Assembly: GCA_028284845.1 (NCBI GenBank)
Contig: JANQQY010000264.1
Span: 1-6,331, forward strand
Reading direction: 5' to 3'
From: Spirochaetales bacterium
GTDB taxonomy: Bacteria; Spirochaetota; Spirochaetia; DSM-27196; SLST01
DNA length: 6,331 nt
The position numbers and the translations under genes are program-made. Under the pieces are notes generated by a model. The model had not been told where the DNA came from. It saw only the letters and a program-made list of their open reading frames with translations, and ran no database searches. How positions within the stretch are numbered: the stretch's first letter is position 1; each line of letters begins with the position of its first letter. Shown in pieces: positions 1-5,718 of this stretch.

Positions 1-2
1 TC

Positions 3-950
3 CTCGGGGCCGTGCGAGCGAGCATTGAGCACGAGCCACGGAGAATCCTCGCCTATTCGTCGATGAGTCAGCTGGGGCTCGCGACCCTGATCTTCTCGAT
101 CACAACGCCCCTCGGTACGATCGCGGGGGTCTACCACACCGCGATCCACTTGCTCGCGCACACCCTCATGATCGTGGCGGTTGCCGGCGTTCGCGATGCC
201 TCTCGGTTGGCCACAAAGAACGACGGGCTACGGCCCCTCCTTGGTACGCCGATGCGCCTGGCTGCGCTGATCATTGGCGCGCTTCTGGTTGCCGGGGTCC
301 CGCCATTTGCCGGTTTTGGTTCCAAGTGGCTCGTTTTCGCCTCTTTCGCTGCAAGCGGCCTCACCGTGCATGGAGTGATCGCCGTCCTCGGGCACGTTCT
401 CACGGTGCTGTACACAATCCGATTGATCATTCTCTTGTCCAGCAATCGAGGAACGCTCACAGACGCCGCGAGCGCCAGATCACGGTTGCCGGAGGCGGTC
501 GCCGCGGGGGTACTCGCGTTGGTTGCGATGCTGGTAAGCCTCTTCCCGTCGACCCCACTCGCCTGGGTTGTGAACGGCACACAACCATTCGTGGTCGCGG
601 TACCTGATTGGATAGGCACGCCGGCGTTGGCACCCCTCGCCGCGTGGATGGACAACGCAACCGTTTACGCGACAGGAGGGATGATTGTGCTCGTGAGCGC
701 GTGGGTCGTCGTTGGCAGGAGGCGGGAGCGTACGGTGGCAATGCCGGAGATCGATGCCGGGAAGAGGCCAAACAGAGAGAACCGGCTCGTAAGCAGGCTC
801 CGGTCGTACATGAGCGGCAGCCCCGGCCGGGCGCAGGATCAGATGCCAATCGCCGACCGGTTCTGGAATGGCGTATCGTCTGCTCTTGTGTTGGCCGGTC
901 GCTTTGTGGGGCGACTCTATGGGGAGGACGGATCCGGCGAGGGCTCTTGA
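3..950 (+). CDS. Antiporter-like/complex I-type proton-channel membrane subunit (Proton_antipo_M family), 5'-partial
   Basis: This is the C-terminal part of an integral membrane subunit of the NuoL/NuoM/NuoN-MrpA/MrpD family, which moves H+ or Na+ across the cytoplasmic membrane in complex I, Mrp antiporters and related hydrogenases. The frame is open to the left edge, so the GTG at 12 is internal and the true start lies outside. Numbering from that GTG, the family signature of the segment before a transmembrane helix is visible (RRILAYSSMSQLG, 10-22). It is followed by the histidine-bearing helix (HLLAH, 46-50) and the GVPPFAGFGSK motif with Lys105. Hydrophobic segments lie near 36-60, 82-113, 117-142, 161-180 and 217-235. 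Residues 236-312 are a hydrophilic, Arg-rich tail. No lysine occurs between H46 and R61, where active family members usually carry one. Its 3' end overlaps the convergent fapA-like gene by 34 bp. Which complex it belongs to cannot be decided without the upstream genes. Confidence 0.88.
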   Translation, partial: LGAVRASIEHEPRRILAYSSMSQLGLATLIFSITTPLGTIAGVYHTAIHLLAHTLMIVAVAGVRDASRLATKNDGLRPLLGTPMRLAALIIGALLVAGVPPFAGFGSKWLVFASFAASGLTVHGVIAVLGHVLTVLYTIRLIILLSSNRGTLTDAASARSRLPEAVAAGVLALVAMLVSLFPSTPLAWVVNGTQPFVVAVPDWIGTPALAPLAAWMDNATVYATGGMIVLVSAWVVVGRRRERTVAMPEIDAGKRPNRENRLVSRLRSYMSGSPGRAQDQMPIADRFWNGVSSALVLAGRFVGRLYGEDGSGEGS

Positions 951-2656
951 TCCGCCGCGATCTCCGATTCCCGAGCCTCTTCATCAAAGACAAACGGCGG
1001 TGGATCCGAGGGGTTGTACCCATCCTCCTCAACGCCGTCGATGCCCCGGCGAAGGATGGTCTTCCGCGCCCCTCGAGCCGGAGCGCGATACTCCTGCGAG
1101 CCGAACTGGACCGTCACACCCTTGTAGATCGTATCCTCCACGACCACACGGGCCGAACGCGAGGCAATGATGCTGTCACGCAGATGGTGACAGTCGTGAC
1201 GGAGCGTGGGGAGTGAACCGGAGAGCTCGTCGCGTTCGCGCGCGAGCTGATCGCGCGCGTCAGAGAGTCGCTCGTCGGTCTTGCCCTCTCCCAATGCCTT
1301 CTCGAGTTGATCGATCTGCCCTTCAAGCAGGCTAAATCGTTCCTCTGAGGCGCGAAGGTCGGCGAGGCTCTTTCGATAGGTGAGCAGGAGCTCAGGGTCT
1401 ACGCCTGCGGTAATGGTGAGCGGCGCCTCAGCGACAGAGCCGAGTTTCTTGCACCAGACCGATCGGCCGACGATCAAAGACGATGCGATGATCTCTGCGC
1501 GGCGCCCTTGAAGCGCAACATTGCCCCACACGGTGAGGCTCGAATGCATGATCGCCTCTTCCACGAGCAGATTGCCGCGACAGCGAACGGAAGCCCCCTC
1601 GACGTACTTGGCAAAGAGATTGCCGGCCACCTCGATCTCACCCTCGCCGGCAGCGTTGACACCGGCCTGAAGCAGGACATCCCCACCGGATCTGATCGTG
1701 GCACGACCAACGCCCTCGCCGACCTGAACGTCGCCGGTGGCATCGATGACAAACCCGTCGGCGACATCCTTCTTCACGACAACCGAGCCTTCAAAGTGGA
1801 TATTCCCGGTGGAGTAGTCGACGCGGTCAACGGTAATCACAGGCTCGACTGTGACCACACCTTTCACGAGTCGAACGTTCCCGTCTTCAGTGGCTACGAG
1901 TCTCGTGCCGTCGGCATCCGTGCTGGTGCCCGGTCCGCCTCTGAGCTCCACAGTGACCGGGTCTCCGGTCGCAGGGATCGGTACGCCGCGCACGGTAACC
2001 CCGTCGACGCCGGGTACGGGCGGCTCGGTCTCTGCGAGCAGCTCCCCGGCCTCCTTGAACTCGACAAAGTTGAGTTCACGCAGGTTGATCCTGTCGAACT
2101 CCATCACGAGGTAGGGCTTTCCACGGTTCGTGTCAAAGTGATAGATAACGCGCGAAGAACGAGCATTCACCGGCGGTCGGCCGTTGGCGATCACCACCGG
2201 GCGATCGTAGTTCTCTCCGGCGACGATCGCTTTGACGGTTGCCCTATCAACACCCTCGATGACACCTGCCTCACCCAGAGCGTGCATGATGTCGTTGGTG
2301 CGTGGCGGGGCGGCACCTTTGTGAGGATGCGTCACGAGCATGGTGGCGCTCATCTCGTCGTTTTCAACGGTAACGCTGATCGTGCTCGCGAGTCGGTCTC
2401 CGCCGGGCCACTCAACGAGTTGAACCTCGGCTCCCGTCGCCTCCTCAACGATGTCACGAATCGCCCCGGAGTGCACATGGGGTGCACCGAGGACTCCAAG
2501 GCGGTTCGAAATCTCCTCGTGGTAGACGGGTCGGCCGTTACCGGTATGCGGCCAGACGCGAAGCCAGGCGTACCCGTCACGATAGTAGAGGTCAAACCTG
2601 CCGTCTGCGTCGCGGCCCGTTACGCCCATACGAAAGTGTAGCCAGAGGGTCTCCAT
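917..2656 (-). CDS. fapA: FapA-family (DUF342) polymer-like beta-helix/coiled-coil protein
   Basis: The protein is 579 aa from the ATG at 2656-2654. It has the FapA/DUF342 layout. An N-terminal domain (about 1-130) is followed by a conserved block (131-175, GVIEG...VVIANGRPPV) and the G-rich segment 217-265 (GVTVRGVPIP...ATEDGNVRL). A right-handed beta-helix-like array spans 280-415, with short repeats such as TGNIHFEGSVVV, TGDVQVGEGV and GGDVLLQAGV. A charged coiled coil lies at about 423-500 and a short beta segment at 503-540 (IYKGVTVQFG). The tail 545-579 is acidic and proline-rich. FapA has been linked to polar flagellar assembly in Vibrio; in most phyla its role is unknown and it is probably cytoplasmic, as no signal peptide is seen. 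A TTG at 2737 would extend the frame into the divergent gene and is unlikely. The ATG at 2629 is an alternative. No clear Shine-Dalgarno precedes any choice. No flagellar gene is nearby. Confidence 0.88.
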   Translation of the reverse strand: METLWLHFRMGVTGRDADGRFDLYYRDGYAWLRVWPHTGNGRPVYHEEISNRLGVLGAPHVHSGAIRDIVEEATGAEVQLVEWPGGDRLASTISVTVENDEMSATMLVTHPHKGAAPPRTNDIMHALGEAGVIEGVDRATVKAIVAGENYDRPVVIANGRPPVNARSSRVIYHFDTNRGKPYLVMEFDRINLRELNFVEFKEAGELLAETEPPVPGVDGVTVRGVPIPATGDPVTVELRGGPGTSTDADGTRLVATEDGNVRLVKGVVTVEPVITVDRVDYSTGNIHFEGSVVVKKDVADGFVIDATGDVQVGEGVGRATIRSGGDVLLQAGVNAAGEGEIEVAGNLFAKYVEGASVRCRGNLLVEEAIMHSSLTVWGNVALQGRRAEIIASSLIVGRSVWCKKLGSVAEAPLTITAGVDPELLLTYRKSLADLRASEERFSLLEGQIDQLEKALGEGKTDERLSDARDQLARERDELSGSLPTLRHDCHHLRDSIIASRSARVVVEDTIYKGVTVQFGSQEYRAPARGARKTILRRGIDGVEEDGYNPSDPPPFVFDEEARESEIAADQEPSPDPSSP

Positions 2657-2680
2657 CTTGGATAGTCTCGCGCAAGATGG
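2653..2680. repeat. 8-bp perfect inverted repeat in the fapA/exported-protein divergent region
   Basis: CCATCTTG (2653-2660) and CAAGATGG (2673-2680) are perfect inverted copies separated by 12 bp. Their centres are 20 bp apart, close to two helical turns, as in operators for dimeric regulators. In the fapA mRNA the 3' arm contains the proposed ATG, so the same sequence could also fold into a hairpin that hides the start codon. Whether it acts as DNA, as RNA or not at all cannot be decided here. Confidence 0.5.
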
Positions 2681-2698
2681 TTTCCCCTGTAGGCGAGG

Positions 2699-2704
2699 TA
2701 TACT
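2699..2704 (+). promoter_or_regulatory. Candidate -10 box for the small exported-protein gene
   Basis: TATACT matches the sigma70 -10 consensus at five of six positions and would start transcription near 2711, leaving a leader of about 17 nt before the ATG at 2728. No recognisable -35 element lies 15-19 bp upstream, so the promoter would be weak, activator-dependent or wrongly called. The core is the palindrome GTATAC (2698-2703), so the complementary strand reads TATACC and could serve fapA in the other direction. Confidence 0.4.
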
Positions 2705-2716
2705 TTGCTTGCACGT

Positions 2717-2722
2717 GGAGGT
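2717..2722 (+). promoter_or_regulatory. Strong ribosome binding site of the small exported-protein gene
   Basis: GGAGGT lies 5 nt before the ATG at 2728 and fixes that start. It is the clearest Shine-Dalgarno in the window. Flanking TGCAC (2710-2714) and GTGCA (2721-2725) could form a small 5-bp stem around it. Confidence 0.8.
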
Positions 2723-2727
2723 GCAGC

Positions 2728-3249
2728 ATGAAAACAAAAGTAATCCTGGTTGCAGTCGTTTTTGCTCTCCTGGCGGGAACGCCCGCCTTCGCGCAATCCC
2801 AAATTGATATCGGGATCAACGTGCCGGGGTGGATTGGCGTGTCGATAGACGGCCAGAACGTCACGGAACAGATCCCGTTCAGAGTGCCGTTGCCTGATCT
2901 GATGTACAACTACTACTGGAACCTTGGTGGGGTGAAGCTTGGAGTGGGTGCACGCCTCTGGACCCTCATCATTATTTCCGGAGGATATCCGATCGTGAGT
3001 GCGGAGATCGAAACGGATCGTCTGCTTGTGAACGGCCACATCGGCGGCCTGGTGTTTGGATACTTCAGCCCGTTCGAAAACGGGTCAGGGATAAGAACGG
3101 GCGATGTGCTGTTCCCCGAAGTCTCCGCCCTCTTTCGCTTCACCGACAACTTCGCTGCCGGCGTGAGCGTGCTCGGCGTCCTTGTGCCGGAGCTCACCGA
3201 CGGCTTTGGTTACGTGATCAACGTTCTGGGTCGATTCCGAATCGACTAA
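2728..3249 (+). CDS. Small exported, probably outer-membrane protein of unknown family
   Basis: The 173-residue protein begins with a clear Sec signal peptide: MKTK, a hydrophobic core (VILVAVVFALLAG) and a cleavage site after PAFA at residue 22. There is no lipobox cysteine; the mature protein has no cysteine at all. The mature part is rich in alternating hydrophobic residues, aromatics and glycines, for example GVKLGVGARLWTL (68-80), GHIGGLVFGYF (103-113) and FAAGVSVLGVLVPEL (142-156). It ends in a beta-like strand (VINVLGRFRID). This suggests a small beta-barrel or beta-rich envelope protein of about 150 residues, which is an inference. The start is supported by the GGAGGT site. The gene is divergent from fapA and converges on the Nudix gene with a 5-bp gap. 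I recognise no named family. Confidence 0.8.
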   Translation: MKTKVILVAVVFALLAGTPAFAQSQIDIGINVPGWIGVSIDGQNVTEQIPFRVPLPDLMYNYYWNLGGVKLGVGARLWTLIIISGGYPIVSAEIETDRLLVNGHIGGLVFGYFSPFENGSGIRTGDVLFPEVSALFRFTDNFAAGVSVLGVLVPELTDGFGYVINVLGRFRID

Positions 3250-3254
3250 TCCTG

Positions 3255-3860
3255 TCAATCGCTACCGGCGGCCCGAGGCGCGACGAGCGCCCGGGCCCGT
3301 TCGATCGCTCGATGGAGCGACCGCTCAGAGCTATACATCGCCAGAGCATCGATCATCACCCACGCCAGGTCGTGCGACTCATCGCTGACGACCAGTTTCT
3401 GACCGGGGTCTGCCGTGAAGGCGAAGCGAACGTCGTAGTGATCGTGAGCGCTCTCTGAGCCGTGCTCCGGAATCCCGTGAATATCAAGATCGGCAATACG
3501 GGGTGAGGCGAGTTCAATCTCGCTCAGCCCGGACTCCTCGCTCGCTTCGCGCAAAGCCGCATCCAAGAGGTCCGCATTGCCGTCCGCATGACCGCCAAGC
3601 TGTATCCAGATGTCGAGCTTCCTGTGGTGGGTCAGCAGAACACGCTCCGAGTCGGGCGAGAGCACGACGGCGGAGGCGGTGAAATGCCCTGGCCGATGCG
3701 TGCGAACGAGAGCATCGCGCCCGTCAGATGCGAGAGCCACAAACCGATCGACGAGAGGCACCTCTTCAGGATGGCGCGAGGCGAAATCGCGCAGCTGCGC
3801 GAGCAGTTGTTTCACCTGAGCAATATAGCGACGAGAAGGTTCGTGGTAGACTCCCGCCAT
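3255..3860 (-). CDS. Nudix hydrolase
   Basis: The protein is 201 aa. Nudix enzymes hydrolyse a nucleoside diphosphate linked to another moiety, such as damaged nucleotides, sugar nucleotides or ADP-ribose. The fold starts near residue 57 (PGHFTASAVVL). The Nudix box spans 90-112 and ends in REASEESGL (104-112), keeping the RExxEE metal-binding core (E105, E108, E109). The box position that is normally glutamate is Ala96. Similar proteins with PGHFTASA, THHRKL and GGHADGN motifs are widespread; their substrate is not known to me. The N-terminal 50 residues are helical and charged. The ATG at 3860 lacks a good Shine-Dalgarno and overlaps the divergent ATG by 2 bp; a GTG at 3815 (V16) is an alternative that would leave promoter space. 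The gene ends 5 bp from the convergent exported-protein gene. Confidence 0.9.
   Translation of the reverse strand: MAGVYHEPSRRYIAQVKQLLAQLRDFASRHPEEVPLVDRFVALASDGRDALVRTHRPGHFTASAVVLSPDSERVLLTHHRKLDIWIQLGGHADGNADLLDAALREASEESGLSEIELASPRIADLDIHGIPEHGSESAHDHYDVRFAFTADPGQKLVVSDESHDLAWVMIDALAMYSSERSLHRAIERARALVAPRAAGSD
3270..3297. terminator. GC-rich hairpin between convergent genes, possible shared terminator
   Basis: The 6-bp outer stem GGCCCG/CGGGCC (3270-3275 with 3292-3297) encloses a bulged A and a 5-bp inner stem GGCGC/GCGCC (3277-3281 with 3287-3291) with loop GACGA. It begins 21 nt after the exported-protein stop and lies inside the last codons of the Nudix gene. There is no T-tract on either strand, so it is not a canonical intrinsic terminator. 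It could still mark or stabilise the 3' end of the plus-strand transcript, or be a by-product of GC-rich coding sequence. Confidence 0.35.
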
Positions 3861-4902
3861 GAACAGCTTCTCGAGAGAGACCCTCCAACGCTTCGTGGAA
3901 CGAGCCCTGGAAGCGGTCGGAGTTCCCGGCGCAGACGCGGCGATTGTGGCGGATTGCCTCGTCTATGCAAATCTATCCGGAGTGGACAGTCATGGAGTCG
4001 TCAGGCTCCCCCACTACGTCACACGCCTTACCAACGGATCAATCAAGGCGACGCCTACCATCTCGATTGAACGGCCGCGAACCTCCATCCTTCGCGTGCA
4101 CGGTGGTGATGGTCTTGGTCATGTCGTGACGGTACGCGCGCTTGAGGAGGCGTACGAGGTCTGCCGGGAGATCGGCACGGCGACCATCTCCATTGGCGAG
4201 TCGAGCCACTTTGGAATGGCCGGCTACTATCTGCGCGACATCACCGCGGCCGGTTTGGTGGGGATGGTCACAACCCACACCGACGTTCGGATTGTCCCGC
4301 CCGGAGCGCGTACCGCGTTCGCCGGCACCAATCCAATTGCGTACGGCTTTCCAACCGGCGGCGAACCGCTCGTTCTCGACTTCGCAACGACAAGCGTCTC
4401 GTTTGGCAAGATCGCCCTCGCCCGGGCTGAGAATCGGCCCATCCCTGACGATTGGGGCCTCGACATCAACGGCGAGCCCACAACTGATCCTCATAAGCTC
4501 GAAGGAATGCACGCGGTCGCCGGCCACAAGGGCGCCGGGCTTGCGATGGTGATTGACCTCTTCAGCGCGATGTTCTCAGGCATGCCGTTCGGCCCGCATA
4601 TCAACCGGATGTACGAGGAACTCGAATCGCCACGAAAGCTGGGACACTTCATCACGCTCTGGGACATTGGTGCTCTCATCCCGATTGATGTGCTTCGTGA
4701 ACGGATGGACGCCTACATCAAGGAGTTGCATGGCCTGCCAACGCGGTCGGAGGAGACCGACGTCATGTACCCGGGCGAACCGGAGGCCCGCCGCAGAGCG
4801 GAACGGAGCACGAACGGGATCCCGATCGAACGTGGCCTCTTGAAAGAACTCAACGAACTCGGCTCGCGTCTCAAGATCGACGGATTGGGAGAGGCGCGAT
4901 AG
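3859..4902 (+). CDS. Ldh_2-family NAD(P)-dependent oxidoreductase, ureidoglycolate dehydrogenase-like
   Basis: The 347-residue protein belongs to the malate/L-lactate dehydrogenase superfamily (Ldh_2, PF02615), a Rossmann-unrelated group that oxidises 2-hydroxyacids with NAD(P)+ in the cytoplasm. Members include AllD, YbiC, YiaK and sulfolactate dehydrogenase. Visible signatures are DSHGVVRLPHYV (43-54), ESSHFG (114-119), GTNPIAYGFPTG (156-167), DFATTSVSFGK (174-184) and HKGAGLAMVIDL (223-234). The C-terminal region, with MYEELESPRKLGH (251-263) and the later YPGE, resembles E. coli AllD, which is nearly the same length (349). The N terminus SRETLQRFVE also lines up with AllD, which supports the ATG at 3859 although no Shine-Dalgarno is visible. 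No allantoin or other purine-catabolism gene is nearby, so the substrate is open. The gene probably forms an operon with the exported protein 9 nt downstream. Confidence 0.9.
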   Translation: MNSFSRETLQRFVERALEAVGVPGADAAIVADCLVYANLSGVDSHGVVRLPHYVTRLTNGSIKATPTISIERPRTSILRVHGGDGLGHVVTVRALEEAYEVCREIGTATISIGESSHFGMAGYYLRDITAAGLVGMVTTHTDVRIVPPGARTAFAGTNPIAYGFPTGGEPLVLDFATTSVSFGKIALARAENRPIPDDWGLDINGEPTTDPHKLEGMHAVAGHKGAGLAMVIDLFSAMFSGMPFGPHINRMYEELESPRKLGHFITLWDIGALIPIDVLRERMDAYIKELHGLPTRSEETDVMYPGEPEARRRAERSTNGIPIERGLLKELNELGSRLKIDGLGEAR

Positions 4903-4911
4903 ATTGATCGC

Positions 4912-5718
4912 ATGATGCGACACCACGGCAGACTGCTTCTCTCGGCACTGATTCTTCTCTGCTTTGTCTCGATCGCGCACGGCATCGACAACGACTATAG
5001 AAAGCAGAACGTCGGCCTCATCCTGGATACGCCGTTCCTTCATCAGACCGACTATCCCTTTGCAAGCCGCTTCTACGGAGCCTACGGAAACGAGGACATC
5101 TCGTACGAGTACGATGGGCGCGGCATGCCGGTCTTCGTCCGCTACGCAGACCCGGAGACGGCTCTTCCCTTCGTGGATATGGAGGCGCGCTACCGGCGGG
5201 ACGGTCATTTGGAATCGATCGTCTTCCTGAGCTATGACGAGGACGGTACGACGGTGGTGTTTCGCGATGAGTTCATCTTTGAGAGCTTCACAGACGCCGG
5301 ACCGCGCTTCGGCTACCTCACGACCAGTGACGGCGGAGTCGCCGAGATGCGGCTGGTCTACGACGAGATAGGCCGATTGGTGCTCCTTGAGGAGGATGAT
5401 GCCTACGGGGACGGCCTCTTTCGGGTTGAGCGATTTGCCTGGGCCGATGCAGACCGATGGCCGGTGCTTCCCTACGCGGTTGAGATCTACTACGGCATCG
5501 ACGAGGAGGTGGAGCGCTACTTCTACCTCTATGACGCCTACGATCGCCTGATCGGTCTCGAGGGGGAGAACACCCCGCTCTTTGCAACGGAGGATCGCGT
5601 CATCGTAGGCGAGACCTACTACTATCGGAACGAAACGCTGGATACGATATTCGGTCCGGTGGACGAGAGTGGGCCATCCGGTCAGACCGCGGGACTCTAC
5701 CAGGCGCGCTTGTACTGA
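4912..5718 (+). CDS. Exported protein with degenerate YD-like repeats, function unknown
   Basis: The 268-residue protein has a Sec signal peptide: basic start MMRHHGR, hydrophobic stretch LLLSALILLCFVSIA, and likely cleavage after AHG (24). Cys17 lies inside the hydrophobic stretch in a non-lipobox context, so I do not call it a lipoprotein. The mature part is acidic and rich in Tyr. It holds several units resembling YD/RHS-type or MORN-like beta-strand repeats: YEYDGRGMPV (65-74), YRRDGHLESI (94-103), YDEIGRLVLL (150-159) and YDAYDRLIGL (207-216). An extended beta-sheet protein in the periplasm or at the surface is inferred. Two adjacent ATGs (4912, 4915) are possible starts; the best purine-rich stretch, GGGAGAGG (4887-4894), is too far away (17 nt). 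Translation may therefore be coupled to the dehydrogenase, whose stop is 9 nt upstream. The 3' end overlaps the convergent oxidoreductase gene by 22 bp. I recognise no family. Confidence 0.75.
   Translation: MMRHHGRLLLSALILLCFVSIAHGIDNDYRKQNVGLILDTPFLHQTDYPFASRFYGAYGNEDISYEYDGRGMPVFVRYADPETALPFVDMEARYRRDGHLESIVFLSYDEDGTTVVFRDEFIFESFTDAGPRFGYLTTSDGGVAEMRLVYDEIGRLVLLEEDDAYGDGLFRVERFAWADADRWPVLPYAVEIYYGIDEEVERYFYLYDAYDRLIGLEGENTPLFATEDRVIVGETYYYRNETLDTIFGPVDESGPSGQTAGLYQARLY

Noticed and set aside
929..954. Inverted repeat CGGATC/GATCCG at the antiporter/fapA junction as a terminator
   Set aside because: There are only 6 pairs with a 14-nt loop and no T-tract, and a competing pairing is equally possible. 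The signal is too weak.
1508..2641. Long plus-strand open frame of 377 codons opposite fapA
   Set aside because: Its translation shows no recognisable domain or signal, while the opposite strand encodes a clear DUF342 protein. It is a shadow frame of GC-rich coding sequence.
2657..2737. Upstream extension of fapA to the TTG at 2737
   Set aside because: It would add a cysteine-rich, unconserved-looking stretch and overlap the start and ribosome binding site of the divergent gene. The ATG at 2656 is simpler.
3305..3320. Hairpin TCGCTC-GATG-GAGCGA
   Set aside because: This is a short 6-bp stem inside the Nudix coding region without a T-tract. It is compatible with chance in GC-rich codons.
3821..3830. 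CAATATAGCG as a -10 box for the dehydrogenase gene
   Set aside because: No matching -35 was found at 15-19 bp, and the AT-rich patch lies within Nudix codons. Not supported.
4953..4985. Lipoprotein signal in the exported YD-like protein (Cys17)
   Set aside because: The cysteine is preceded by Leu and followed by more hydrophobic residues before a good signal peptidase I site at AHG, so a lipobox is not supported.
4576..5208. Minus-strand open frame of 210 codons across the dehydrogenase and the exported-protein gene
   Set aside because: It lies opposite two supported genes, has no family features and spans their junction.
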